Source: Eutrophocola sp964601805 (lineage in GTDB: Bacteria; Pseudomonadota; Gammaproteobacteria; Pseudomonadales; Pseudohongiellaceae). From it: a DNA stretch of 29,692 nt. Position numbers and translations under genes: made by a program. The notes under the pieces were generated by a model, which was not told the origin of the DNA, did no database searches, and saw only the letters and a list, made by a program, of their open reading frames with translations. Below, piece after piece: positions 17,317-26,338 of this stretch. Position 1 is the stretch's first letter, and each line of letters starts with the position of its first letter. Location of the stretch: contig CAZROW010000036.1 of assembly GCA_964601805.1 (NCBI GenBank), forward strand, positions 1 through 29,692, read 5' to 3'.

Positions 17317-19079
17317 TGGCATCCCTGGTAGGACAGCCTCCGGTCATCGTGCAAAGGGGCAGTGCCCTGCTGCTTAATCCGAACGGCATCCTTGTGGACC
17401 AACTGACCTATGTCGATCCATTAAGCGCACTCATGGCTGATTCACTCGATGCGAATACTCCCAGTGAAGTGCTGTTGCAGGATGTACTGGATGCTATTTC
17501 CCATGCCGCCACTGATGATGATATTTCAGCCATCGTGCTGGTCCCCGACAGTCTTCAGGCTTCGGGTTTCAGCAAGTTACAGGAAATCGGGCAGGCGCTG
17601 ACCCGCTTTCGGGAAAGCGGGAAAAAAGTCTACGCCTATGGGGACAACTTTTCCCAGGGACAGTATTACCTGGCGGCCCATGCCGATGAAATCATTCTCA
17701 ACGGTATGGGCGGAGTCAACCTGGAGGGCTTCAGCAGCTACCAGTATTACTTCGCCGATGCCCTGGAAAAACTGGGTATCAACGTCCATATCTTTCGTGT
17801 TGGCGAGTACAAGTCTGCCGTTGAACCTTTTGAACGCATGGATATGTCCACCGAGGCACGGGAAGCCAACACCGAATGGCTCGGTGATCTCTGGCAGCAT
17901 TATGTCAATGATGTGTCCGCCGCCCGGAACCTTGATCCCGCCTTTATTCCCACGTTTATAAACACCCTGGACACCCAGCTGGCCGAATTTGGCGGTAATG
18001 CCACCTCGCTTGCCCTGGAGCGGGGACTGGTGGACCTGTCCATGAGCCGCACAGAGACCAACGAATACCTGAAGCAGGTAATAGGAACGGGACCCAATAG
18101 TATCGATTTTCTCAACATTGATTACCGCAGTTACCTGGCAGCCCGGGCACCTGATGTCGCCAGCCTGCAAACCAGCAATGACGAGATCGGCATTATTGTC
18201 GCCAGCGGCACAATCTATGACGGCACCCGCGAGGCAGGTGAAATTGGTGGCGACAGCCTGCAGCGCCTGATTCGCCAGGCCCGTGATGATGAGAATATCA
18301 AGGCCGTGGTATTGCGCATTGACAGTGGTGGTGGCAGCGCATTTGCCTCGGAAATCATCCGCACTGCCCTGCTTGACCTGAAAAACGCCGGCAAACCCCT
18401 GGTGGTTTCCATGGGCAGTGTTGCCGCTTCCGGGGGTTACTGGATCGCAACACCCGCAGATGAAATCTGGGCCAGTTCCACCACGATTACCGGCTCAATC
18501 GGAATTTTCGGTTTGTATCCAACCTTCGAGGAAAGTTTTAACAAGCTCGGTCTGAACGCTGATGGCGTGGGAACCACTGACCTGGCCGGTGCACTGACCC
18601 CGGGTCGGGAGCTACCGCCTCTTGCTGCCAATGTGCTGCAACTGCAATTGCAGGATGGCTACAACCGTTTTATCAACCTGGTTGCCGACGCCAGGAATAT
18701 GCCTTTTGACGAAGTGGATAGGATAGCCCGGGGACGGGTGTGGTCAGGTGAGGATGCCTTCGACCTGGGATTGGTGGACAAACTGGGCAATCTGAATGAT
18801 GCCATTGATGCGGCGGCAGTCCTGGCAGGTCTCGGTGATTTCAATACCCGTATCATTGAACAACCCCTGTCCCCAGGCCAGCAATTACTCCAGGACCTGA
18901 CCGGCAGCGCCATGGTGAAATCCTGGATCAGCCAACCGGCCTCGACTGTCACAACTGCCAATGTGCTAGGCAGTTTTTACCGGACCCTGAACCGGGATTT
19001 ACAGGGATTACTGAAATTCAATGACCCGGACGGCTTGTACCTGCAATGCCAGGAATGCCGGCCAGCGCTTTCGCCCTGA
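17317..19079 (+). CDS. sppA: Signal peptide peptidase SppA (67K type), 5' end missing
   Basis: Membrane-anchored serine protease that degrades cleaved signal peptides in the periplasm. About 587 residues are visible. The dyad lysine lies in RVGEYKSAVEPFERMDM (first half) and the nucleophile serine in VSMGSVAASGGYWIATPAD (about 18412-18455, second half), so both tandem S49 domains are intact. The C-terminus (FNDPDGLYLQCQECRP) aligns with the E. coli end (FNDPQNRYAFCLTC). The first visible residues correspond to the part just after the E. coli membrane anchor, so roughly 45-50 N-terminal residues with that anchor lie in the N gap. It converges with hda 8 nt away. Confidence 0.93.
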
Positions 19080-19087
19080 CAAATAGC

Positions 19088-19792
19088 CTACTGCCACCCC
19101 ATGACCTGCCTGACAAAGGGCACGGTCAGTCTTCGCTTCTCTGCCAGGGATAACTGGTCAAGGGTATCCATGACATCCAGCAGGCTGTGCAGTTCACGCG
19201 AATGGCGGTTGAAAATATAATTGAGCACATCGGCAGACATCGTCAGCTGCTTTTCAATGGCACGCTGGGCCAGGGCGGCCATTTTTTCCTCATCATTGAG
19301 TTCATGCAGCTGGTATGTCACTCCCCAGGACATTCTTGACGCCAGGTCAGGCAGCGCAAACTCAAGTCCCCGCGGTGGCGCATCGGCAGCCACCAGCAGC
19401 CTGACGCCAGCATCCCGACTGCGATTGAAAAACTCGAACAAGGCCTCTTCCCACTCAGGCTGGCCCACTATGCACTGCAAGTCATCAATACAGACCAGGT
19501 CCATGTGGTGAAGGCTGTTGAAGACTTCAGTGCCATACACGTGGATTTTTTTCATAGGCAGGTAAAGTGGCTGTATGACGCCACGCGATTCCTGGTCAAC
19601 ACATACCGCTTGCAACAGGTGACTCTTCCCGACTCCCTCAATGCCCCAGATGAAAGCCACTGCTTCCCGGTAAGCGCCAAAGTCTTTTAATAATGTCACC
19701 AGTTCCGCATTACTGCTGGAGGCAAGAAAATTGTCGAAGGTGTATTTTTCCGAGATGGAAAAATCAAAGGGTAATTGCGGGGAGAATTTCAT
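19088..19792 (-). CDS. hda: DnaA regulatory inactivator Hda
   Basis: AAA+ protein that, bound to the sliding clamp, stimulates ATP hydrolysis by DnaA and so limits re-initiation. The N-terminal clamp-binding motif is QLPFDF (residues 6-11). A degenerate Walker A follows (GIEGVGKSHLL, about 50-60), then Walker B LVCIDDLQCIVG and a sensor/arginine region near LPDLASRM. The 234 aa lack the DNA-binding domain of DnaA, as expected. It lies downstream of the DUF2066 gene with a 13-nt gap, so the two are probably co-transcribed. Confidence 0.94.
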   Translation of the reverse strand: MKFSPQLPFDFSISEKYTFDNFLASSSNAELVTLLKDFGAYREAVAFIWGIEGVGKSHLLQAVCVDQESRGVIQPLYLPMKKIHVYGTEVFNSLHHMDLVCIDDLQCIVGQPEWEEALFEFFNRSRDAGVRLLVAADAPPRGLEFALPDLASRMSWGVTYQLHELNDEEKMAALAQRAIEKQLTMSADVLNYIFNRHSRELHSLLDVMDTLDQLSLAEKRRLTVPFVRQVMGWQ

Positions 19793-19805
19793 ACGGGGGA
19801 TGCTG

Positions 19806-20948
19806 CTATTTTTGCCACTGGTAACTCATGTAGACCTGGTTATCATCGCGCACAAGATCTCCGGCCGGCTGCAGGTTGCGGTTCAGGGCGATCGTCTCCA
19901 CCAGCTGGCGCAACTGGCCACCTGTGCCCAGCTTGAGCTCGATGGTTTCCTCCTTCACCCTGGCAATACGAAAAGAATTCACATCCGTCAACTCACTCAC
20001 GTAATCAAGCAAACCCGCGTAATCTTCGGCATTACTGATACCACTGACCGTCAGGTTCACCTCCATTGTGCTCTCTGTACCTGACAAGCGCACTGCATAG
20101 TATGCGGCCAGCTCATCAGCCGCCAGCCCGATACTGTCCCTGATAAATGTCTCGGCGGTTTGTTCGTAGGTCTCCATTTCAAACACCTGCCCCCTGAACA
20201 GGTAATTGCTTTTACCCAGGACCTCACCCGTCAGCGTTCTGAACAGCCGTACCACCAGGACGCTTTCACTCTGGTAGCGTGCGGAAGCAGCCAGCAGTTT
20301 TTCAGCATCCATTTCCCAGACATCATTTGCCGATACCGAGCGCAAATCTTCAAAATCCAGGATGGGCAACAGCAAGGGCAGGCCCCTGATCTGCGCTTCT
20401 GATTCCAGCTGCGCCTGGATGTCCCGGTGCACGGCAGTACTGCTACCAACCAGTTCACGACTGCCCAGCTCATTCTGGACCACAAGCCAGACCAGCGTGT
20501 AGGGCCGGTTGCGTGGCCATAAGGGAATGTCAGCGGTTTCCAGCAAACTGAGTACCTCGGACTGGAAAAATGACACGCTGAGTTCGATACCCGTTTCAGT
20601 TTGTTCCCCGTTATCCGGTGCAGGCAGTGTGACGGTTCGGTATGACCAGGTGTCCACATAATTATCGGCATTGACCAGCGCACGGCGAACCATGGGTTGG
20701 CTATAGATACTGCTGTTGCCGGTGACCTTCAGCAAAACCTGGCGCAGGGCTTCGGTAAATGCCCTTTCACGTTCCCGGACATCGTCCCGGGACTCCACGT
20801 TCACCACTCCCTGGTAGAGCCCCTGGATCTCGATAGCCAGAACAGGTGTGCTCCCAAGGACAAACACCAGGGTCAACACCAGGCCTGCTAAGGTCCTGTT
20901 AAGGCTGCTCAAAACAGGATTTTTCGCTGAAAAATCAAGGGTCTTCAT
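19806..20948 (-). CDS. DUF2066 exported protein of unknown function
   Basis: Recognised by the block GLYQGVVNVESRDDVRERERAF followed by ALRQVLLKVTGN, typical of DUF2066. From the ATG at 20948 it is 380 aa with an N-terminal signal peptide (hydrophobic LAGLVLTLVFVLG, likely cleavage after VLA). An upstream in-frame ATG at 20999 would add 17 residues; neither start has a strong Shine-Dalgarno, and I prefer the one that leaves a normal signal peptide. Function is unknown. It pairs with hda downstream. In Pseudomonas I recall purM-purN lying between this gene and DUF3108; they are absent here. Confidence 0.85.
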   Translation of the reverse strand: MKTLDFSAKNPVLSSLNRTLAGLVLTLVFVLGSTPVLAIEIQGLYQGVVNVESRDDVRERERAFTEALRQVLLKVTGNSSIYSQPMVRRALVNADNYVDTWSYRTVTLPAPDNGEQTETGIELSVSFFQSEVLSLLETADIPLWPRNRPYTLVWLVVQNELGSRELVGSSTAVHRDIQAQLESEAQIRGLPLLLPILDFEDLRSVSANDVWEMDAEKLLAASARYQSESVLVVRLFRTLTGEVLGKSNYLFRGQVFEMETYEQTAETFIRDSIGLAADELAAYYAVRLSGTESTMEVNLTVSGISNAEDYAGLLDYVSELTDVNSFRIARVKEETIELKLGTGGQLRQLVETIALNRNLQPAGDLVRDDNQVYMSYQWQK

Positions 20949-21045
20949 GGGCGCAATCATAACTGATAACTGGACGAACAACCATTGAATCAATACCATT
21001 GGCGTTTTCCAGGGAACCTACAGATTCATTGTTTTCTAATCCAGT

Positions 21046-21819
21046 ATGGAATATCCGAAATTACTGCAAAAGGCAAAAAATCTCCCGGGTGGCATTGTCG
21101 CCACCCTGGTGGTGAGCCTGTCGGTAATAGTCACTGCCGCTGCAGCAGACCCCTCCCCTTTTACGGCTGAGTACCAGGCACGATACGGCGGTTTCAAGGC
21201 CAGTGCCGAGCGTTCACTTGAACATGTCGAAGATGGCAGTCTGCAAATGTTCACTACGCTGCAATTGAAATTCTTCGGCAAAACCATCAGCAGGATTCGG
21301 GAGTCCAGCATCCTGGAGAACGATACTGACACCGGCGAATGGCGTCCTCTGGCCTATAACTTTGAACAAAGTGGCATCGGCAGTCGCAAACGCAATATCA
21401 CTTTCGACTGGGAAAACACCACGGCCACCACGGTGATTGGCAGGAATGAAAATGTCATCGCCCTTGAGGGTACCGCCATGGATAACCTGTCCGGTTACCT
21501 GGCCCTGAGGGAGCAATTGCTTGCAGGCAAACAGGAAGTGTTATTCCAGGGTATCGACAAGGGAGAACTGAAGGAATTTCGTTATCGGGTGATTGGCGAG
21601 GAACCACTGGAAACAGATGCCGGCAACTTCAATGCCCTGAAACTGGAAAGAGTCAGGGATGCCACCAGTCGGCGCACTACTGAAATCTGGCTGGCGCCGC
21701 ATTGGGACTACCTGCTGCTCAAGCTGGTCCAGAAAGAACCGGGTTCCAATACCATCAGCCTGGAACTCACCTCGGCAACTGTGGCCGGCCAGACTGTTAA
21801 GCCGGGCAAAAACGGTTGA
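21046..21819 (+). CDS. DUF3108 exported protein
   Basis: A 257-aa product with an N-terminal hydrophobic segment (IVATLVVSLSVIVTAAAA) that looks like a signal peptide. The mature protein resembles DUF3108: PFTAEYQARYGGFKASAERSL, WRPLAYNFEQSG and TTEIWLAPHWDYLLLKLVQKE. The predicted fold is beta-rich and lipoprotein-localisation-like, suggesting a periplasmic role, but no function is known. It is divergent from DUF2066 and convergent with the TIGR04282-type gene 27 nt away. Confidence 0.85.
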   Translation: MEYPKLLQKAKNLPGGIVATLVVSLSVIVTAAAADPSPFTAEYQARYGGFKASAERSLEHVEDGSLQMFTTLQLKFFGKTISRIRESSILENDTDTGEWRPLAYNFEQSGIGSRKRNITFDWENTTATTVIGRNENVIALEGTAMDNLSGYLALREQLLAGKQEVLFQGIDKGELKEFRYRVIGEEPLETDAGNFNALKLERVRDATSRRTTEIWLAPHWDYLLLKLVQKEPGSNTISLELTSATVAGQTVKPGKNG

Positions 21820-21846
21820 CCTGTCGCGGGCTACCGCATCTTCAGC

Positions 21847-22476
21847 CTATACCCAGTCATCCAACCCGTATTCCCGGGATACAAGCTCGGCATGGGTCAC
21901 CAGGTCCCGGGGCTCATCGATATCAGGCATTGCAGGGAGTTCTGACCAGGTCAGCCCTGCTTGTACAAGTGCGCTACGCGTCTGTTCAAGTACCCTTGAG
22001 GTGCCCCAGTCCATGCTCTGGAAAAGACTTGCCTGTGGCTGCCGTAACCCAATCAACACATAGCCACCATCACTGGCCGGTCCCAGTACGGCATCATGCC
22101 CGGATTCCAGAGCCTTGAATGCTGACTCCAGGGTGCTGGCGTCTATACCCGGGCTGTCACAACCAATCAATACGGCACAGTCACTCGACGTCAGTGCCTG
22201 CGCCAGGGCATGCTCCATGCGCTCCCCGATATCAGCGCCCTGCTGCCTGTAACGGCTGCCTTCAAAGGGCTGCAGCACCGGATGATTGTCATTACCTTCC
22301 ACCCAACACTGACGATTGATACCAGGCATGGCGTTCACCAGCCTGACCTGTCGCTGGACCATACGTTGGTACAGGTCATAAACACGTGCATCTCCCAACT
22401 GTGATGCGAGCCGGGTTTTCACCTTGCCCAGTTCAGGTGACCTGGAGAACAGGATAAGACTGCGCGCATTACTCAT
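21847..22476 (-). CDS. TIGR04282/DUF2064-type glycosyltransferase-like protein
   Basis: Nucleotidyl/glycosyl-transferase-fold protein of 209 aa from the ATG at 22476; the open frame to 22539 overlaps its neighbour and lacks family character. Marks are LILFSRSPELGKVKTRLA (GxVKTRL loop), VLIGCDSPGIDASTLESAF (the metal/nucleotide aspartate region) and AVLGPASDGGYVLIGL. The family often lies beside TIGR04283 genes and arsenosugar radical-SAM genes. Enzymatic activity has not been established to my knowledge. The start overlaps the previous stop by 8 nt (ATGAGTAA), so the pair is coupled. Confidence 0.88.
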   Translation of the reverse strand: MSNARSLILFSRSPELGKVKTRLASQLGDARVYDLYQRMVQRQVRLVNAMPGINRQCWVEGNDNHPVLQPFEGSRYRQQGADIGERMEHALAQALTSSDCAVLIGCDSPGIDASTLESAFKALESGHDAVLGPASDGGYVLIGLRQPQASLFQSMDWGTSRVLEQTRSALVQAGLTWSELPAMPDIDEPRDLVTHAELVSREYGLDDWV

Positions 22477-23194
22477 CGCCAGTTTCCGGGTAGTACTGTT
22501 GTACCAGGTCCTCCGGGTCGGCACCGAGAAAATACGCAAGGCGCAATCGCCACATCAGCCATATGGTGCTGAACACGCCATGTTCCTGCCAGCGCCTGGC
22601 GGAAGTCGTGATCCTGGCTGACAGGCAAACCGGACGGGAATGGGACCTGAGGGTTTTACTCAGGGCAATATCCTCCATCAGGGGGATGGCCCTGAAACCG
22701 CCCACTTCATGGAACAACTGTTTTTTGACGAAAATACCCTGGTCACCGGTAGCTACACCCGAGAGACGACTGCGCAGGTTCATCATGGCTGCAATCAGGC
22801 GATATACGGGACCCCGGGCATCAAGCGCCACATCAAAACGCCCCCAGTGCCGCCCTGAATTCGTCAGCGCCTTGTGAATGCAGGCAGGAGCCCCGGGGGG
22901 CAGTTCGGAATCTGCATGCAGGAATAACAACAGCTCATGCCGGGCATTCTCGGCCCCGAGATTCATCTGCCGGCCTCGACCTGTCCCTGTCATGAGGACC
23001 CTGTCTGCCAGGGAGCGGGCACAGGTCATGCTGCCATCATTGCTGCCGCCATCCACCACGAGCACCTCGTGGCCCTCGGCACGACAGGGTTGCAGGGCAT
23101 CCAGGAGTGATTGCAGGGAGTCCCTGTCATTGAGAACCGGGATAACGATGGAAACCTTGCCCTCGATCACACTCATGTCGGCAAAGGGGCTCAC
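22469..23194 (-). CDS. TIGR04283-type family 2 glycosyltransferase
   Basis: GT2-fold enzyme. VSIVIPVLNDRDSLQSLLDAL is followed by VLVVDGGSNDGS (nucleotide-sugar binding) and LFLHADSELP, the DxD-like metal site written as HADSE. The acceptor region is GVATGDQGIFVKKQLFHEVGG followed by IPLMEDIALSKTLR with the ED catalytic pair. Length is 241 aa from a GTG directly after the arsS stop (TGAGTG), or 235 aa from an ATG at 23176; neither has a clear ribosome site. Two hydrophobic patches near the C-terminus (VFSTIWLMWRLRLAYFLG) suggest membrane association. It lies between arsS and the TIGR04282 gene in one unit. Confidence 0.88.
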   Translation of the reverse strand: MSPFADMSVIEGKVSIVIPVLNDRDSLQSLLDALQPCRAEGHEVLVVDGGSNDGSMTCARSLADRVLMTGTGRGRQMNLGAENARHELLLFLHADSELPPGAPACIHKALTNSGRHWGRFDVALDARGPVYRLIAAMMNLRSRLSGVATGDQGIFVKKQLFHEVGGFRAIPLMEDIALSKTLRSHSRPVCLSARITTSARRWQEHGVFSTIWLMWRLRLAYFLGADPEDLVQQYYPETGDE

Positions 23195-24157
23195 TCAGTC
23201 GTTCAGTGCGCCGCCACAGCTGCTGCCCTGACCGGCAGTACAGCCATAACAATGTTCGCCAACGGCGATGAGTCTGCCGTCAAGATTGTCGTCCAGCAGG
23301 TCCCTGAGATGGGGTTTGGGTTTGTCGGAAGCCAGCAAGGGCATTTTCAGCATCTGGTTGAAATCACAATCATAAACATAGCCCTGGTAATCAACGCTGA
23401 TCAAGGTCCGGCACATGACCGTGGCCAGGTTGGATTCGGCATAGTTGTCTTTCAGGATATCCATGTACTTGTTGTACAGCCCCTTGGACAGCAGCATGCC
23501 GCCAAAACGGCTGATGGGCATATTCGTGATCGTGAAAAGCTGGTTGAAGACGATGCCGTACTTGTCATCCAGCTCGCGCTTGTAATCGGCTTCCAGGCCT
23601 GCCTGTGCCGGTGGCAAATTGAGGTCGACCGGGTTATAGACCAGGTTCAGTTGCAAGGACTCCTGGCGGCCATAACCAAGCTGGTTAAGTTTCTGCAGAG
23701 CTTCGATACTGCCCTCGAAGATGCCTTTGCCGCGCTGCTTTTCCACATTGGCCTCGGAATAACAGGGCAAGGATGCCGTGATGGTCACGCCGTTATCAGC
23801 CAGGAATGTGCCCAGGTCTTCGTAGCCGGGCTCCAGCAGGATCATGAGATTACAACGGTCGATTACCTCAACCTTCATGGCTCTGGCCTGCTCGACCAGG
23901 TACCTGAAGTGCGGGTTCATTTCCGGCGCACCACCGGTCAGGTCAAGGATGCGGATGTTTTTTCTGCGGATATAGTCCAGTACCAGGTCCACCACTTCCC
24001 GGCTCATCAATTCCTTGCGCCTGGGACCGGCATTGACATGGCAGTGCGTGCAGCTGAGATTGCACAGGTAGCCCAGGTTGACCTGCAAGGTATCGAGCTG
24101 TCCCCGTGTGATCAGGGGAAAATCGGAATCCAGCAGTAAGGGTCTGGTATCAAGCAT
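23195..24157 (-). CDS. arsS: Arsenosugar biosynthesis radical SAM protein ArsS
   Basis: Radical-SAM enzyme of the ArsS (TIGR04167) family, proposed to transfer the 5'-deoxyadenosyl group to dimethylarsenite on the way to arsenosugars. The cluster motif CNLSCTHCH has Cys32, 36 and 39. ILDLTGGAPEMNPHFRYLV is the SAM-binding strand, and SLPCYSEANVEKQRGKGIFEGSI is family specific. The C-terminal Cys-rich part is YDCDFNQML and HCYGCTAGQGSSCGGAL. Some family members carry selenocysteine; this one appears to use cysteine throughout. Length is 320 aa. It is first in a three-gene unit; arsM is not in the window. No strong Shine-Dalgarno precedes the ATG. Confidence 0.92.
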   Translation of the reverse strand: MLDTRPLLLDSDFPLITRGQLDTLQVNLGYLCNLSCTHCHVNAGPRRKELMSREVVDLVLDYIRRKNIRILDLTGGAPEMNPHFRYLVEQARAMKVEVIDRCNLMILLEPGYEDLGTFLADNGVTITASLPCYSEANVEKQRGKGIFEGSIEALQKLNQLGYGRQESLQLNLVYNPVDLNLPPAQAGLEADYKRELDDKYGIVFNQLFTITNMPISRFGGMLLSKGLYNKYMDILKDNYAESNLATVMCRTLISVDYQGYVYDCDFNQMLKMPLLASDKPKPHLRDLLDDNLDGRLIAVGEHCYGCTAGQGSSCGGALND

Positions 24158-24207
24158 GGTGTGACTATCGTGATAAGTAAGAACCGGGAAAACAGGTTTG
24201 AAAACCG

Positions 24208-24235
24208 TTTTATAATTACTGGCTTAAACCATCAA
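24208..24235 (-). promoter_or_regulatory. Candidate promoter for the arsS unit
   Basis: On the minus strand TTGATG (24230-24235), a 16-nt spacer, then TATAAA (24208-24213). It would give a leader of about 45 nt before arsS. The same AT-rich patch reads TATAAT on the plus strand (24211-24216) and might also serve selO, but without a good -35. Confidence 0.4.
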
Positions 24236-24364
24236 GACCCGTTTGCATGGCAATAATTTCTTTGTTTTGCGTGTCTTTCTATTGTACGGGAATGCCCGAG
24301 ACCATGATAGCAAGCCACGGCTGCATTTCGTTCCTGTTGGCAGCCACGTTAGAATAATCTCCCT

Positions 24365-25960
24365 ATGAATACCGCAATGAACCTGAAAAAGCTCGATGCT
24401 CTTGAAATCAGCGCCGATTTCATCAATGCCCTGCCCGGCGATCCCATCAGTGAAAACTATACCCGGCAGGTGCCCAAGGCCTGTTACTCACTTGTCCAGC
24501 CAGTGGCCTTTCCCAAGGCCCAGCTGGTTGCCTTTTCAGCGGACATGGCAGCTACGCTCGGACTGGATCCTGCCGAGTGCCAGACAGCCCTTTTTACCCG
24601 GGTGTTCAGTGGCACCGATTTACTCGAGAACATGACACCCTACGCCTGTTGCTACGGAGGGCACCAGTTCGGTAACTGGGCAGGACAACTGGGCGATGGA
24701 CGTGCCATCAACCTGGGTGAAATCAGGGCGCCTGACCGACAGCACTGGGCCTTGCAGCTCAAGGGCGCCGGCCCAACCCCTTATTCCCGCTCTGCCGACG
24801 GCCTGGCGGTATTGCGCTCTTCCATTCGGGAATTTCTGTGCAGTGAAGCCATGCACCACCTGGGCATACCGACCACCCGGGCATTGAGCCTGGTCACTAC
24901 CGGTGAATCCGTCGTCAGGGACATGTTTTATGACGGCCATCCGCAACGGGAGCCCGGCGCCGTCGTGTGCAGGGTGGCCCCCACCTTTGTCCGCTTCGGC
25001 AGTTTTGAAATTTTCACTTCACGCCAGGAACTCGATATTCTCAAACAAATGGCAGATCATACGATCCGGCGTGATTTTCCCCACCTCGGAGAACCCGGCA
25101 AAGACACGTATATCAGCTGGTTCAGGGAAGTCTGCCTGAGAACGGCAGACCTGATCGTGCACTGGATGCGGGTCGGCTTTGTCCATGGCGTCATGAACAC
25201 CGACAACATGTCTATCACCGGATTGACCATCGACTACGGTCCCTATGGCTGGCTGGAAAACTATGACCCGGACTGGACCCCCAATACCACCGATGCCGAA
25301 GGCCGGCGCTACCGCTTCGGCAACCAGCCCATGGTAGCCCTCTGGAACCTGGTGCAACTGGCCAACGCCATTCATCCCCTGATCGGCGAAACTGCCCCCC
25401 TGGAAAACATTCTCCAGGAGTACAAGGCCCATTACGAACGGGAATGGCTGGATATGATGCGCAGCAAGCTGGGGCTCGAGAATAAAAACGACAATGATGA
25501 AACCCTGGTACTGGCACTGATCAGTACCTTCAAGCTGGCAGAAACCGACATGACATTGTTCTTTCGGCACCTGGCTCGCCTGTCCAGCGAAGACAGCCCG
25601 GAGCAGGCATTGAAGAAAGTATCCCCTGCTTTTTACGACAGCTCGCTCAGCCCGGAAGCCACAGAAGGCTTAATGGACTGGCTGCAACAGTACCTGGCAC
25701 GGCTTGACCAGGAATCAGCCAGTGATGACGCCCGGGCTGAGGGCATGAATGCCGTGAATCCACTCTATGTCCTGCGCAACTATCTTGCCCAGCAGGCCAT
25801 CGACAAGTCCGAGCAGGGAGATCACAGCATGGTCAATGAACTGCTGATGGTTCTGAAAACCCCCTATACCGAACAAGCCGGCAAGGAACATCTCACCCAA
25901 AAGCGCCCGGAATGGGCCAGAACCAAACCGGGATGTTCCATGCTTTCTTGTAGTTCCTGA
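24365..25960 (+). CDS. selO: Protein adenylyltransferase SelO (YdiU)
   Basis: Pseudokinase-fold enzyme that transfers AMP, not phosphate, to Ser/Thr/Tyr residues of partner proteins, linked to the redox stress response. Diagnostic blocks are YGGHQFGNWAGQLGDGRAI, LKGAGPTPYSRSADGLAVLR followed by SSIREFLCSEAM, and HGVMNTDNMSITGLTIDYGP with the catalytic/metal Asn and Asp. The C-terminus ends CSMLSCSS; Cys529 stands where selenocysteine occurs in animal SelO and may form a regulatory disulfide. Length 531 aa is slightly above the E. coli size, with an extra N-terminal stretch of about 20 residues. It is divergent from arsS and has a REP-like element downstream. Confidence 0.95.
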   Translation: MNTAMNLKKLDALEISADFINALPGDPISENYTRQVPKACYSLVQPVAFPKAQLVAFSADMAATLGLDPAECQTALFTRVFSGTDLLENMTPYACCYGGHQFGNWAGQLGDGRAINLGEIRAPDRQHWALQLKGAGPTPYSRSADGLAVLRSSIREFLCSEAMHHLGIPTTRALSLVTTGESVVRDMFYDGHPQREPGAVVCRVAPTFVRFGSFEIFTSRQELDILKQMADHTIRRDFPHLGEPGKDTYISWFREVCLRTADLIVHWMRVGFVHGVMNTDNMSITGLTIDYGPYGWLENYDPDWTPNTTDAEGRRYRFGNQPMVALWNLVQLANAIHPLIGETAPLENILQEYKAHYEREWLDMMRSKLGLENKNDNDETLVLALISTFKLAETDMTLFFRHLARLSSEDSPEQALKKVSPAFYDSSLSPEATEGLMDWLQQYLARLDQESASDDARAEGMNAVNPLYVLRNYLAQQAIDKSEQGDHSMVNELLMVLKTPYTEQAGKEHLTQKRPEWARTKPGCSMLSCSS

Positions 25961-26024
25961 TCCCACCAGTAACTACAAATCCAATCTCCGGTAGTGGCTG
26001 TGTTTTACAATACTGTCACGCTCA

Positions 26025-26085
26025 TTCGCGGCTAAATCCGCTTCCTACAGGGCGTCGATTTGGCAGAAGCAGCTTTAGCCGCGAA
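26025..26085. repeat. REP-like inverted pair (BIME-like)
   Basis: TTCGCGGCTAAATCCGCTTC (26025-26044) is matched in reverse complement by GAAGCAGCTTTAGCCGCGAA (26066-26085). The outer 12 bp are perfect, 17 of 20 bp match overall, and the loop is 21 nt. The sequence, continuing CTACAGGG, closely resembles Pseudomonas REP elements of the type CGCGGGTAAACCCGCTCCTACAG. Such elements are usually intergenic, downstream of genes, and spread by RAYT transposases. It may also act as a 3' stabiliser of the selO mRNA. Confidence 0.75.
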
Positions 26086-26143
26086 GAAACATAAACTGGG
26101 CTACACCACAATTTCCCCAGAGTTAGTCCTATTTTGCATCGTA

Positions 26144-26186
26144 TAGACCAGTGCCCTTACCTTGCTCCGGTGGCACAGCTGGATAG
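26144..26186 (+). pseudogene. Truncated tRNA-Arg copy (leader plus 5' part)
   Basis: The 23 nt at 26164-26186 are identical to the first 23 nt of the intact tRNA-Arg gene (26339-26361). The similarity runs back through the leader: TAGACC...GTGCCCTT occurs in both, 174-175 nt apart. Identity stops in the D-arm, after GGATAG. With no anticodon or T arm this cannot be a functional tRNA. It is a partial duplication, a degraded tandem copy or a recombination scar. Confidence 0.8.
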
Positions 26187-26298
26187 GTTTATCCTCTCCA
26201 ATTCCACTCATCTCCCCCGTTTCAAATATACTGCTTCACGCACCTGCCGGTTGTTGCGGAACTAATCCCCCTCAGGAGTGCGCAGCACTCCCAGGGTG

Positions 26299-26307
26299 TG
26301 ATAAAAT
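26299..26307 (+). promoter_or_regulatory. Candidate extended -10 promoter of tRNA-Arg
   Basis: TG-A-TAAAAT (26299-26307) fits an extended -10 element about 32 nt before the mature tRNA start. No -35 is evident at the expected distance. Confidence 0.4.
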
Positions 26308-26338
26308 TTTGTTTCTTTAGACCCATGTGCCCTTTCCT

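Larger units (their letters stand above)
25961..26338. other. Non-coding region between selO and tRNA-Arg
   Basis: No credible gene in 378 nt. It contains the REP-like inverted pair (26025-26085), the truncated tRNA copy (26144-26186), a hairpin GGAGTGC-GCA-GCACTCC (26275-26291) and the likely tRNA promoter. The hairpin has no T run directly after it, so it is at best a weak terminator. Confidence 0.6.

Noticed and set aside
16986..19079. A single 697-aa fusion protein across the N gap
   Set aside because: The N-terminus is DUF2069-like and the rest is SppA, which lacks its own anchor here. The shared frame is accidental.
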